From contig JAFRRT010000033.1 in assembly GCA_017427945.1 (NCBI GenBank), positions 62,001 to 126,000 of the forward strand: a stretch of 64,000 bases of DNA, given 5' to 3'. The stretch is from Muribaculaceae bacterium (GTDB taxonomy: Bacteria > Bacteroidota > Bacteroidia > Bacteroidales > Muribaculaceae). Position 1 is the stretch's first letter, and each line of letters opens with the position of its first letter. The translations under genes were made by a program, and so were the position numbers. Below, one piece after another: positions 24,005-33,222 of this stretch. A model generated the notes under the pieces. It was not told the DNA's origin, did no database searches, and saw nothing but the letters and a program-made list of their open reading frames with translations.

Positions 24005-25342
24005 CTAATTCGTGACAGTGGTCACGGAGGCATCGGCGGTGCCTGCGGCGAACTGCACATTGATGTGGTCGCCTGGTTGCAGTTGGTCAGATGAAGTGAC
24101 GCACTTGCCGTCTCTCATGACCAGCGAATAGCCGCGACGCAACGTGTTGACCGGCGACAGCAACGTGGCCTTGTCGTCCAGCGCCTGCAGGCGTTGCTGC
24201 TCGCGTTGCATAGCCCTTGTCACTGCTTCGCCCACGCGCTCCGCGGCACGGTCAAGTCGGGTGCGCTGCGTCGAGACGAGGTTGGTGACGGCAAGGGGTA
24301 TGGCACGGGCATTATTGTCGAGCCTGATGCGGTTGGTGTCGAGGATGCGGCGTGCGGCAGCGGGTATCATGCTGGTGAAATAGGCCAGCTGTTCCCTCGC
24401 CTGCCCCACTGTTTCGCGCACGGCGGTTGTCACAGCTTCCTGGAGTTCGTTAAGGTGCGCCAAGGCATCGGTGCCTCTCTGGATAAGCCACTCGGCAGCG
24501 GCAGTGGGCGTCTTGACCGGCATTGCGGCAACGCTGTCCAGCACCGTGACGTCGCGCTCATGGCCAATGCCCACAATCACGGGCAGCGGAAACTGGGCGA
24601 CATTGGCCGCCAGGTCGTAGTTGTCAAACGAGTTGAGTTCGGAGGTCGCCCCGCCACCACGGATGATGACCACGCAGTCGAACAATTCCAGGTGGGTGTT
24701 GATGCGGTCGAGGGCGGCAAGCACCGTGGGAACCGTCTGCGCTCCCTGCATGACGGCGTTGAACAGGCAGGTGTAGAACTGCAGACCGTAGGAGTTGCGG
24801 TGCAGCTGGTTCATGAAGTCGCCATAGCCTGCGGCACCGTCTGCCGAGATGATGGCGATGCGCTGGGGCACCTCGGGCCACGGCAGCTGCTTGTTCATGT
24901 CGATGATGCCCTCCTGGGTGAGGCGGTTGATGATTTCCTGCCGCTGACGCGCCATGTCGCCCATCGTGTAGTTGGGGTCGATGTCGTTGATGACCACCTT
25001 CATGCCAAAGAGGCGATGATAGGAGACCGACACGTTCACCATCACCTTCATGCCTGTTGCGAGCACCTGCCCCGTGGCATTGAGGAACTTGTGGTAAAGT
25101 TTAGAGTAATTCCCCGCCCAGATGGCAGCCGAAATCTTGGCCACCGTCTCGCCTCGGGAGTCTTTCTCGATGAGCTCGGTATAGCAATGGCCGCTGCGGT
25201 TCAGGCGCAGGTCACTGGTCTCGGCAATCACCCACTGGTTGAACAAGCTGGCATCGCCATTCAGCACCCGCTCGATGCGGCTGTTGAACTCGCTCAGGGA
25301 GATGCCCTGCGGCGGCTGGTCGAATAGACTTGGCTGAATCAC
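24005..25342 (-). CDS. xseA: Exodeoxyribonuclease VII large subunit
   Basis: 445-residue catalytic subunit of ExoVII. It has an N-terminal OB-fold (SLSEFNSRIERVL, NQWVIAE, GHCYTELIEKD), the ExoVII core with ISADGAAGYGDFM and the conserved DCVVIIRGGGATSELNSFDNYDLA and GIGHERD segments, then a long coiled-coil and a C-terminal LSRGYS-type tail (TLRRGYSLV). It starts by a 4-bp ATGA overlap with the DUF3256 gene, so translation is probably coupled. Part of a minus-strand run with M48 and DUF3256 genes. Confidence 0.95.
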   Translation of the reverse strand: MIQPSLFDQPPQGISLSEFNSRIERVLNGDASLFNQWVIAETSDLRLNRSGHCYTELIEKDSRGETVAKISAAIWAGNYSKLYHKFLNATGQVLATGMKVMVNVSVSYHRLFGMKVVINDIDPNYTMGDMARQRQEIINRLTQEGIIDMNKQLPWPEVPQRIAIISADGAAGYGDFMNQLHRNSYGLQFYTCLFNAVMQGAQTVPTVLAALDRINTHLELFDCVVIIRGGGATSELNSFDNYDLAANVAQFPLPVIVGIGHERDVTVLDSVAAMPVKTPTAAAEWLIQRGTDALAHLNELQEAVTTAVRETVGQAREQLAYFTSMIPAAARRILDTNRIRLDNNARAIPLAVTNLVSTQRTRLDRAAERVGEAVTRAMQREQQRLQALDDKATLLSPVNTLRRGYSLVMRDGKCVTSSDQLQPGDHINVQFAAGTADASVTTVTN

Positions 25343-25977
25343 TTCACACGTTTGATTTTAAGGCCGTTAAAACGATAGGTGATCGATGGCTTAAGATAAG
25401 GCGCAAAACGCTTGTACTCACTCGGGGCAAGGAACTGTTCCAAGCCATGTGTCGCCTCGATGACGTTGTGATTCTCGCCCTTGAAGGTGAGCTGGACGAG
25501 GGGGAATATCATCGCATCCTGCAGGTCCAAGCGCAGCTCGTCCGGCATTTTTTTGATGATGAAATCGTCGATGGACGGCATCGAGAACAGGCGGTCACTG
25601 GTGTATCGCTGCCAATGTGAGTTCCACTGCGTGAGGCGGCTATCGGGCACGGGCGTCATCACCGTCTCGATGACGGTGATGACAGTATCCTTGCCCACTT
25701 TTCTCATGCGCATCTCCACGACCTTGCTGCCGCTGGCCTGCAATTTAAGATAGGCGCTGTCCAGTTCCAACAGCCGGCTCTCGCCCGCCAGGTTGTTCTG
25801 GATGGCAACTTGCTGGCCGTTGTTATAATAATCCACCATGTCGAGGCGTGCCGTCTTGGTCAACAAGGGAAAGACGACACCCGGCTCAGTGCCGAACAGG
25901 TCAGCGATAACGCGCGACATTCCTGTCAAGGGCAATAATGCCATTGACACGATGAGTAAGCAGCGAAGTGGTTTCAT
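25339..25977 (-). CDS. DUF3256 family exported protein
   Basis: 212 residues with a signal peptide (about 1-21). The mature region begins IADLFGTEPGVVFPLLTKTARLDMVDYY, as in DUF3256 proteins, which are restricted to Bacteroidales and have no known function. The gene starts directly at the end of the M48 gene and overlaps xseA by 4 bp, so the three are a translationally coupled cluster. Confidence 0.85.
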   Translation of the reverse strand: MKPLRCLLIVSMALLPLTGMSRVIADLFGTEPGVVFPLLTKTARLDMVDYYNNGQQVAIQNNLAGESRLLELDSAYLKLQASGSKVVEMRMRKVGKDTVITVIETVMTPVPDSRLTQWNSHWQRYTSDRLFSMPSIDDFIIKKMPDELRLDLQDAMIFPLVQLTFKGENHNVIEATHGLEQFLAPSEYKRFAPYLKPSITYRFNGLKIKRVK

Positions 25978-26775
25978 TTAGTTCCCGCCGTACTGCTTTT
26001 TAACCTCGGGGAGCCACTTCTTGATGTCGGCGATGCGGGTCTCATGGCTCGGGTGCGAACTCATGAACTCGGGCACATTGCTCGATGACGAAGCCTGCAT
26101 CTTCTGCCAGAAGGTCACTGCCACATCGGGGTTATAGCCGGCGATGGTCATGAGCACCAGGCCCATCTTGTCGGCCTCGCTCTCGTGCTTGCGCGAGAAG
26201 GGCTGCATCACGCCATACTGTGCACCCAGACCATAAACCTGCTGTGCAATCTGCTGTGTAGCAGCGCTCTTGCCACTGGTAAAAATGCCGATAGCTTGTG
26301 CGCCATACTCGGCAAGTACCTGCTGGCTCATGCGTTCATTACTGTGCTTGGCAATCGCATGGGCTACCTCATGGCCGATGACCACAGCCAACTCGTCGTC
26401 GCTGGTGGCCAAGTTCATGATGCCCTCATAAACCACAATCTTGCCGCCAGGCATACACCAAGCGTTGACCTCGTCGCTCCTGACAAGGTTGAACTCCCAA
26501 GCGAGATTCTGGATTTCGCTCTCCAGACCGGCATACCTGAGGTAGGCCTCGGTAGCGGCGGCGATGCGCTGTCCCACACGGGTCACCTGAGCGCTCTGAG
26601 TCTTGTTGGTGGACACGGTAGCCGTCTGCATGAAGCTGGCATACTGCTGGAGGCTTGCCGCCAGCACCTCCTGGTCGCTGACGAGATTCAGTTGTTTGCG
26701 GCCAGTGATGGGAACCGAGCCACAGCTGGTGAGCAACATTGCTGCCACAGCCAGCATTGCAATAATCTTCTTCAT
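25978..26775 (-). CDS. M48 family metalloprotease, lipoprotein
   Basis: 265-residue zinc protease similar to the periplasmic BepA/LoiP group (M48B/C) involved in outer-membrane protein quality control. Lipobox LLTSC gives a lipidated Cys18; the zinc motif HEVAH is at 135-139 and the third ligand is in ESEADKMG. VNAWCMPGGKIVVYEG precedes it, as usual. The BepA C-terminal TPR domain is absent. The stop is immediately adjacent to the start of DUF3256. Confidence 0.92.
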   Translation of the reverse strand: MKKIIAMLAVAAMLLTSCGSVPITGRKQLNLVSDQEVLAASLQQYASFMQTATVSTNKTQSAQVTRVGQRIAAATEAYLRYAGLESEIQNLAWEFNLVRSDEVNAWCMPGGKIVVYEGIMNLATSDDELAVVIGHEVAHAIAKHSNERMSQQVLAEYGAQAIGIFTSGKSAATQQIAQQVYGLGAQYGVMQPFSRKHESEADKMGLVLMTIAGYNPDVAVTFWQKMQASSSSNVPEFMSSHPSHETRIADIKKWLPEVKKQYGGN

Positions 26776-26811
26776 AATCGGTGGATTTTTAAGTTATGTT
26801 ATAAAAACGAA

Positions 26812-27915
26812 TTATTGAGTTTGCACAATTTCGGTGGGCGGCAACGATGCGTTACGGCGGTCGATGGCCTCAACCACGCGCGTGGCGAGTTGCTTGAATG
26901 CCACGCCGCTCACGTCGTTCAGGCGCACCACGGGCTGACCGTCGTCGCTGCCCTTGCAGATGCTGGCAACCAAGGGAATCTGACCCAACAGCTCCACACC
27001 CAGCTTTTCGGCGAGGTCCTTGCCGCCGTCATGGCCGAAGATGAAGTACTTCTCATCGGGATGAGTGGCAGGCGTGAACCACGACATATTCTCCACAATA
27101 CCCAGCACAGGCACGCCTACATGCTCGCCCATGAACATGCTGATGCCCTTGCGGGCGTCGGCCAGCGCCACCTGCTGCGGCGTAGTAACCACGATAGCAC
27201 CCGTGATGGCGAGCGTCTGTACCAACGTCAGATGGATGTCGCTGGTGCCCGGCGGCAGGTCGATGACAAAATAGTCGAGTTCTCCCCAGTCGGCCTCGTT
27301 AATGAGCTGTCGCAGAGCATTGCTCGCCATGGCTCCGCGCCACAGCACCGCTTTCTCCTTGTCAACGAGAAATCCCAGCGAGAGCATCTTCACGCCGTAC
27401 TTCTCCAGAGGGATAATCAGGTTCTTGCCATCTACCTCGTGCATGTAGAGCTGCTCATCCTCGGCACCAAACATCTTGGGCATCGAGGGGCCGAAGATGT
27501 CGGCATCCAGCAAGCCCACCCTGTAGCCTTGCAGAGCGAGCGCCACGGCGAGGTTGCAGGCAATGGTGGATTTTCCCACGCCACCTTTACCAGAGCTGAC
27601 GGCGATGATATTCTTCACTCCCGGCAACGGCTTATCGACTTTGCGCACAGGGTTGTCCTGTACGGTCTTGACACCGATATTGCCCTTGATGTCCACCTCG
27701 CTGCCCACATGGGCTAGGATGGCGGCCTCGCAGGACTTTACCACGCTCTTGATGAACGGGTCGGTAGGTTTTTCAAAGGTGAGCGAAAAGCTAACACGGT
27801 TGCCGTCGATGCGGATATCATCGTTGAGCATACCCATATCGACGATGTCCTTTCCCGTTCCGGGATAGCGCACCGTTCGCAGGGCGTCAATAATCAGATT
27901 TGGATAGATGGTCAT
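26812..27915 (-). CDS. Mrp/NBP35-type iron-sulfur carrier ATPase
   Basis: 367 residues. It has an N-terminal MIP18-like domain (about 1-90: LIIDALRTVRYPGTGKDIVDMGM) and a deviant Walker A SSGKGGVGKST at 107-117, then DADIFGPSMP and DYFVIDLPPGTSD. Family members (ApbC/Mrp) carry Fe-S clusters to client enzymes. The usual CXXC after ENMS is replaced by WFTPATHPDEKYFIFG, as in other Bacteroidota Mrp proteins I know. It lies 33 bp after trmB. Confidence 0.92.
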   Translation of the reverse strand: MTIYPNLIIDALRTVRYPGTGKDIVDMGMLNDDIRIDGNRVSFSLTFEKPTDPFIKSVVKSCEAAILAHVGSEVDIKGNIGVKTVQDNPVRKVDKPLPGVKNIIAVSSGKGGVGKSTIACNLAVALALQGYRVGLLDADIFGPSMPKMFGAEDEQLYMHEVDGKNLIIPLEKYGVKMLSLGFLVDKEKAVLWRGAMASNALRQLINEADWGELDYFVIDLPPGTSDIHLTLVQTLAITGAIVVTTPQQVALADARKGISMFMGEHVGVPVLGIVENMSWFTPATHPDEKYFIFGHDGGKDLAEKLGVELLGQIPLVASICKGSDDGQPVVRLNDVSGVAFKQLATRVVEAIDRRNASLPPTEIVQTQ

Positions 27916-27947
27916 TTATAATCAGTTAATAATTAGCAATTTATAAT

Positions 27948-28730
27948 TCATTTGTTTTCTAACGCCCCATCACCCATGAGTTGCGGCATCTGGATGTAGC
28001 CGCGGTTGTAGCTGCGGTAGGTATCGGGCTCAATCTCGATGTCGGGCTCCACAAGTTCCACGCCATGAGGCAGGGCGAAGCGGATGTACTTGATGGTCAA
28101 GCCGCGCTGCAGCCACTGCATTTCATAGTGCGTCTTGATGTCCAAGATGTCATTAGCCAAGCCGCTGGCATACAGGTCATCGGTGTCGGCCTCGACGGGC
28201 AGATGGTTCTCCTCGACGAGGGCATGGGTGTAGGTGTACAGGAAGGGACTGTCGGTCTTCAAGTGAACAATGCCACCGTCACACAGAATGTTACGGTAAT
28301 TGTCCAGGAAACGCGTCGATGTCAGACGCTTGTTCACTTTCTTCATCTGCGGGTCGGGGAAAGTAATCCAGATTTCGGACACCTCGTCGGGGGCAAACAT
28401 GCGGTCTATCAGCTCGATGCTTGTGCGCAGGAAAGCCACGTTGGGCAATCCGAGTTCAGTCGCCAGTTTGGCTCCGGTCCACATGCGGGCACCCTTGATG
28501 TCCACGCCGATGTAGTTCTTGCCGGGGAAGCGTTGCGCAAGTCCCACGGCATACTCGCCCTTGCCGCATCCCAGTTCCAGCACGATGGGGTTATTGTTCT
28601 TGAAATACTGCTCGTTCCACTTGCCGCGCATGGGGCATCCGCCCTGCTGTGTCACCACCGCAAAGGGGAACTGGAAAACGCACTCCATGCGTTCCATATC
28701 GGCAAATTTCTTGAGTTTGTTCTTTCCCAT
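27948..28730 (-). CDS. trmB: tRNA (guanine-46-N7)-methyltransferase
   Basis: 260-residue SAM-dependent enzyme that makes m7G46 in the variable loop of tRNA. The SAM site is [16 protein letters not shown], with YIGVDIKG following; [17 protein letters not shown] is the conserved substrate-binding block and FLHLKTD-like HLKTDSP follows. The C-terminal YIRFALP tail is typical of the Bacteroidota version. First gene of the minus-strand run ending in xseB. Confidence 0.95.
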   Translation of the reverse strand: MGKNKLKKFADMERMECVFQFPFAVVTQQGGCPMRGKWNEQYFKNNNPIVLELGCGKGEYAVGLAQRFPGKNYIGVDIKGARMWTGAKLATELGLPNVAFLRTSIELIDRMFAPDEVSEIWITFPDPQMKKVNKRLTSTRFLDNYRNILCDGGIVHLKTDSPFLYTYTHALVEENHLPVEADTDDLYASGLANDILDIKTHYEMQWLQRGLTIKYIRFALPHGVELVEPDIEIEPDTYRSYNRGYIQMPQLMGDGALENK

Positions 28731-28751
28731 CGTCAGCGTCGGTCCATCAGG

Positions 28752-30719
28752 TTATTTGATAACAATCTTGTGGCTCTTGCCATTGAGCGTCACCACATAG
28801 AAGCCATTCTCCATCGGGTGGCGGTTCACACCTGCCGTGAGGCTCATGGGACGCGTGGTGCCGTTGATAGCTACAATCTGGCAAGTGCAGTCGTCAGTGA
28901 CCTCGATGCACAGGTTGCGGCCCTCTACCCACACACGGTCGGTGCGTGCCGACAAATCCTCAACACCAGTGCTGTTGGTCACGCGCACGCTACACGGCGC
29001 AGCATGCCAGCCGTTGTTATCGCCGTCAGCGAGGACTATGTTGTTCAGGACGATATCACTCTCAGTAGCAAGCGAGGCATCGGCACTGACAATGATAGAG
29101 AACACCGCCTTACCGTCATCGTCAAAGCGGCAACCGTCCATGGAGTACATTACCACGCGTGTGGTAACAGCATTAACGCCCTTGGCATCGTTCATGTGCT
29201 GTCCAGCGAACGTGGTGCCTGCAAGGCTCAAGCCTTGCGGCAGCGTGATGTCGCATTGCAGGGCACTGTAGCCGCTGGCATTGTCAAGCGTAATTTCCAG
29301 ACGGCGCTCCTCGCCCGGCCTTATCGACAGGTCGGTCGTGTGCAACTGGTCATCGGTATCGACCTGAGCCTCCATCATGGCTTTGGAGCCCATGATGATG
29401 GAGAGCACGGCATTCACATCGGCAACGTTGATTTCGCCGTCCTCGTTGACATCGGCGCGCAACATGGTGGCATCGTCATAGACATGACCCAAGATGATGT
29501 TCACAACGGCGTTGATATCGGCGATGTTCACCTCGCCGTCACCATTCACGTCACCCTTGATCCAGGAGTTCTCGAACAGGAACAGACGCCATTGGGGAGC
29601 ATTGCGGTAGCTGTTTACCGAGTTCTTAGGCACCGTAAGAGGCACCGAGCGTTGGTTGACGCCCTGCCAAACATTTTCGCCCAGCGCGGGGACCTCGACA
29701 GCGAGGCAGGTCAGTGCCGTCAGTCCTGTCATTCCCGCCATGGCACGGGTGCCGAGCCATGTTGTAGTCTCGGGCAACTCCACTACCGACAATTCAGCCA
29801 CGTTATAGAACACGTAGTCACCGAGTGTTGCAACTCCCGTGAGGTCAATCTCGCTGTTCAATCCGGTACCAGCAAACAGGTAGTCGTTCAATGCCGTAAT
29901 TTTGCCACCCAAGGAAACTTCTTTCAAGTCTTTGTCATACAGGAAGATACCCTTACCCACACTGGTCACGCTCGAGGGCAATTTCACGGTCTCGACCGGA
30001 GTTTTGACCATAGCCCAGTCACCAATGGTGTTGAGCTTGCGGTTTGTCGTGAGGTCCACATTGTGGATTCCGCTACCTGCCAAAGCACGCTCGCCAAGGC
30101 TCTGCACCGTTGATCCAAGCGACACCGTCTTCAGGCTGGGGCAATCCATCAACGCAGCCTCGTCAATGCTGCGCAGGCGGCTCGAAGATGCGACTTTAAA
30201 ACTTGTCAGGGACGTACAGCGCATGAAAGCGCCCCAGCCCACGACCTCCACACTGGCGGGCAAGGTCAATGACGTCAACGACGTGCACCCGGCAAAGGCA
30301 CACTCACCGATGCTGTCGAGGGTATTGGGGAACGTGATACTGGTCAAACGTGTGCATCCGGCAAAGGCGGCTTTGCCAATGCTTTTCAAGCCCTGCGGAA
30401 GAACGACACTGGTGATGTCCATCGCTCCAAAGGAGCAGATAGGCAGTTCATCGGCGTCAAAATCGAGTTTCCAGTAATGCCTGTCGGCAATGTTGCACGG
30501 CAAAACGGCCACTTCACCCAAGTCAATCACACTGAGCTGATGCAGATTATCGGCAATGAAATAGAAATCACGCGCATCCATCGTGCCTTTAACCTTGAGT
30601 GTGGTAATATCATGATTTGTGACAATCCCTGACAAACCGCCAGCTGTGTTTTGCACCTCAAGGGCTGCCCCCTTCAAGGCAAAACATGCAATGATTATCA
30701 ATATAATCTTCTTACTCAT
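28752..30719 (-). CDS. BspA-like LRR protein with dockerin and cohesin-like domain
   Basis: 655 residues. Signal peptide, then LRR_5-type repeats to about residue 370 (LTSITFPNTLDSIGECAF and relatives), a dockerin-type pair (about 385-450: DVNGDGEVNIADINAVVN and DVNEDGEINVADVNAVLS), then about 120 residues starting LSIRPGEERRLEITLDN with YSALQCDITLPQGLSL, which resembles the beginning of a cohesin beta-sandwich. The end (QIVAINGTTRP...GFYVVTLNGKSHKIVIK) resembles a type A (T9SS) sorting domain. ATG 30719 is chosen because an upstream ATG at 30749 would coincide with the promoter; -7 box at 30750-30758. Confidence 0.85.
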   Translation of the reverse strand: MSKKIILIIIACFALKGAALEVQNTAGGLSGIVTNHDITTLKVKGTMDARDFYFIADNLHQLSVIDLGEVAVLPCNIADRHYWKLDFDADELPICSFGAMDITSVVLPQGLKSIGKAAFAGCTRLTSITFPNTLDSIGECAFAGCTSLTSLTLPASVEVVGWGAFMRCTSLTSFKVASSSRLRSIDEAALMDCPSLKTVSLGSTVQSLGERALAGSGIHNVDLTTNRKLNTIGDWAMVKTPVETVKLPSSVTSVGKGIFLYDKDLKEVSLGGKITALNDYLFAGTGLNSEIDLTGVATLGDYVFYNVAELSVVELPETTTWLGTRAMAGMTGLTALTCLAVEVPALGENVWQGVNQRSVPLTVPKNSVNSYRNAPQWRLFLFENSWIKGDVNGDGEVNIADINAVVNIILGHVYDDATMLRADVNEDGEINVADVNAVLSIIMGSKAMMEAQVDTDDQLHTTDLSIRPGEERRLEITLDNASGYSALQCDITLPQGLSLAGTTFAGQHMNDAKGVNAVTTRVVMYSMDGCRFDDDGKAVFSIIVSADASLATESDIVLNNIVLADGDNNGWHAAPCSVRVTNSTGVEDLSARTDRVWVEGRNLCIEVTDDCTCQIVAINGTTRPMSLTAGVNRHPMENGFYVVTLNGKSHKIVIK

Positions 30720-30749
30720 AGTCTTAATTTTTCGATATGTGTTAAACAT

Positions 30750-30758
30750 GCAAATATA
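30750..30758 (-). promoter_or_regulatory. -7 box for the first large LRR gene
   Basis: On the minus strand TATATTTGC, a perfect match, 31 bases before the start codon. Confidence 0.65.
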
Positions 30759-30856
30759 ATGTATTTTCTCGAGACACCACGATTATTTAACAAAATTTCA
30801 TCGCAAGCTGTAAAAATGCCTTTTCGCGTGTTTTAGTGAGTGTTGAATATCGAAGT

Positions 30857-30895
30857 AAAAAAAGCGCCATCATCCTGGTGGATAATGGCGCCTTA
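30857..30895 (-). terminator. Terminator of the second large LRR gene
   Basis: On the minus strand aaggcgccat...atggcgctt with ggat/atcc inner pairs forms a 14-15-bp stem with one mismatch, followed by a run of seven T. It begins 20 bases after the stop at 30916. Confidence 0.85.
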
Positions 30896-30915
30896 TAGGT
30901 ATGATTTAAAAACTC

Positions 30916-32994
30916 TTATTTCATAACCTTGACAGTCGATGTTGTTCCGTCGGTATAGGTGGTTACGACGATGTTCACACCGCTGAACGGAGTCTCGCTT
31001 TCCTGTCCTGCGACATTGATGTAGCGTACGTTAGCCACTTCCTTGCTGGTGGTGACTTGCTCAATGCCGGAGCCCTCACTAACAGGAGCCTTGGCATCGG
31101 CAGCAAAATAACCTTCATGCTTGGGAGTGACAAGAACCACGTTGGTAAATACCAGCTCAGCATCCTGTGAGCTGAACTCATCGTCGGCTGTCACCGTGAT
31201 ACTCAAGATGTTGCCCTCGTTACCCACAAAGGAGTGCAATGCCGAAGATGCACCAATCATCGAGTAAACATTATCCTCTATTTTGTTTTCAACAAACGAA
31301 TAGTTGTGCTCATAACCACGGCCGATGCCCTTGATAGACTTGAGAGTAACGCCCTGAGGCAATACCAATTCACACTGCAATGCGGTGTAGTTGTGTTCTA
31401 CGTTGTTCAGCGCAACTTCAAACGTACGCGTCTCACCGGGACGAAGTGTCATAGCGGGAACAACCAGGCAATCACTGGTGGAATTATAGCTTTCCTTGAC
31501 AATGTTCTGAATGGTATTCAATGACTTACCAGAATTGCCTCCAAGCAACTTATCAATGAGTGCAGTAACGTCGGCGATGCTAATGTTTCCGTCCTGAGTG
31601 ACATCAGCACCAGCTTCATTAATGTCACCACCCTCAAGCAAATAGTCAATCAGTGCCGTTACATCAGCGATAGACACAGCGCCATCACCATTCACGTCAC
31701 CCAAGAGTACATCAATACCAAAGAAGAAGTACATCCACTGATCAGCCTCCTGATACGCTTTCAGACTTGTATTGTCAGGGGCAATCAATGGAATCTCAGG
31801 CTGGTTGACTCCGGCCCACACTTCGTTGCCCACTGCGGGTACTTCGGTAGCATCGGTCTTCAACACTTGCATGCCAATCATTCCGGCCATAGCCATGTCA
31901 CCAAGACTGGTAACCGTTGAGGGAAGACGCATCGTGTCGATAACGGCACTCACGTTATAGAGCGCATAATTACCAATGGCATTAACGCCCTTTGGGAGCA
32001 TAGCGCCAGCATTGAGCAGGCTATCGTCGGCAAAAGCATAATCGCTGACAGCAGCCAGCGTGTGGTTGTGTGTGGGAGCCATGCGGCCACCGGCTCTATC
32101 GTGTCCCATGCCAGGGAAGGTAACTGTAGTCAGCAGGGGGTTATGAGCCAAAGCACCTTCTCCCATGCTGGTCATACCATTGGCCAGAACGATGCTTGAG
32201 AGGCGGGTCTGTGCAAACGCCCAATCGCCGATAGTACCCAGGTTCAAGGAGTTGATGTCGATATTCTCAAGGCCAGAGTTGATGAAAGCCTCGTCATCGA
32301 TGCGCGTTAAGCGGCATGCAGGGTCAAAATTGACCGTTGTCAGGGCAGAGCATCCTGAGAAGACAGCCCTGAGGATTGAGCTCACGTTAGGACCAACCTG
32401 AACATTGTTAAGACTGATGTCACCAAGGAACGCAAAATCACCCACGTAACGGCAATCGAGAACGGCCGACTGCAGGGCTTCGCACCTTGCGAACACGCCC
32501 TTACCCATATCCTGCACCGTAGCAGGAATGGTAATGCTCGTCAAGCCAGTACCGGCAAAGGCATAATCATCAATATAGGTAAGCGATGCCGGCAATGTCA
32601 CAGACTGCAGCCTGTCACAACCAGCAAAAGCAGCAAAGCCAATTGACTCGAGCGTAGAGGGCAATGTAACGGATGTGAGCTTCTTACCGAAGAAAGCCGT
32701 GCGCGGGATTTCATTCCCAAGATAATTCGCAACAGTACCGTACAAGGCAGCTCCATTATTGTTAAACGGCACAATGGTTACGCCTGTCAGGTCAAGCGTG
32801 GTCAACTCATTCAGTTCATTGGTGATGAACAGGAAGTCGCGGGCATCCATCGTTCCGGTAACCGTCAATGCCGTAATGCCGAGGTTGTTTTGCAAAGCAT
32901 CGGCCAATTGGCCGGCATTATTCGTCACAGTCAGGCCAAAACCATTGATGGCCGTGATTGCTGTTGCCAGCATCAGTAAAAACAATTTGCGCAT
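30916..32994 (-). CDS. BspA-like LRR protein with dockerin, cohesin-like domain and conserved C-terminal domain
   Basis: 692 residues with the same architecture as its downstream neighbour: signal peptide, LRR_5 repeats (about 60-420, LTSVTLPSTLESIGFAAF and relatives), dockerin-type pair (about 430-490: DVNGDGAVSIADVTALID and a second SIADVTALID), then a cohesin-like sandwich (about 515-640, YTALQCELVLPQGVTL). It ends with VRYINVAGQESE and NIVVTTYTDGTTSTVKVMK, nearly identical to the end of the next upstream gene. This end probably directs surface localisation (inference from T9SS-type C-terminal domains). Confidence 0.87.
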   Translation of the reverse strand: MRKLFLLMLATAITAINGFGLTVTNNAGQLADALQNNLGITALTVTGTMDARDFLFITNELNELTTLDLTGVTIVPFNNNGAALYGTVANYLGNEIPRTAFFGKKLTSVTLPSTLESIGFAAFAGCDRLQSVTLPASLTYIDDYAFAGTGLTSITIPATVQDMGKGVFARCEALQSAVLDCRYVGDFAFLGDISLNNVQVGPNVSSILRAVFSGCSALTTVNFDPACRLTRIDDEAFINSGLENIDINSLNLGTIGDWAFAQTRLSSIVLANGMTSMGEGALAHNPLLTTVTFPGMGHDRAGGRMAPTHNHTLAAVSDYAFADDSLLNAGAMLPKGVNAIGNYALYNVSAVIDTMRLPSTVTSLGDMAMAGMIGMQVLKTDATEVPAVGNEVWAGVNQPEIPLIAPDNTSLKAYQEADQWMYFFFGIDVLLGDVNGDGAVSIADVTALIDYLLEGGDINEAGADVTQDGNISIADVTALIDKLLGGNSGKSLNTIQNIVKESYNSTSDCLVVPAMTLRPGETRTFEVALNNVEHNYTALQCELVLPQGVTLKSIKGIGRGYEHNYSFVENKIEDNVYSMIGASSALHSFVGNEGNILSITVTADDEFSSQDAELVFTNVVLVTPKHEGYFAADAKAPVSEGSGIEQVTTSKEVANVRYINVAGQESETPFSGVNIVVTTYTDGTTSTVKVMK

Positions 32995-33039
32995 ATCGCT
33001 ATCTCTTGTTGTTATTAGTTATTATCTCGTATTAACCTG

Positions 33040-33047
33040 CAAATGTA
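33040..33047 (-). promoter_or_regulatory. -7 box for the second large LRR gene
   Basis: On the minus strand TACATTTG followed by C, a perfect match, 46 bases before the start. Confidence 0.65.
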
Positions 33048-33150
33048 CACATTATTTTCTCATCACAAGCGAATTTAACTATTTTTTTGAGAATTAGCGC
33101 CTTAAAAACTAAGGATATCAAAGGCCACCACATACCACATGAAAATAGTA

Positions 33151-33178
33151 CAGGCGGCTCCCATGGGGGAACCGCCTG
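33151..33178 (-). terminator. Hairpin after the cohesin-like secreted protein gene
   Basis: caggcgg/ccgcctg with further ccc/ggg pairing across catg, 45 bases after the stop at 33223. The T-tract is weak. Confidence 0.6.
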
Positions 33179-33222
33179 ACTATTCAAAACCCAATTAAGG
33201 GTTTGCTTTAAAGCTTAGAAGC

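Noticed and set aside
24194-25327. Open frame of 377 codons antisense to xseA
   Set aside because: Exact shadow of a well-supported gene; its composition (His/Val/Gly-rich, no domain) follows from the codon bias of the opposite strand.
26185-27717. Open frame of 510 codons antisense to the M48 and mrp genes
   Set aside because: It spans two real genes and their intergenic gap, lacks any recognisable motif and has no promoter or leader.
27981-30113. Open frame of 710 codons antisense to trmB and the first large LRR gene
   Set aside because: Crosses two genes with strong motif support on the other strand; the translation is His/Val-rich filler without domains.
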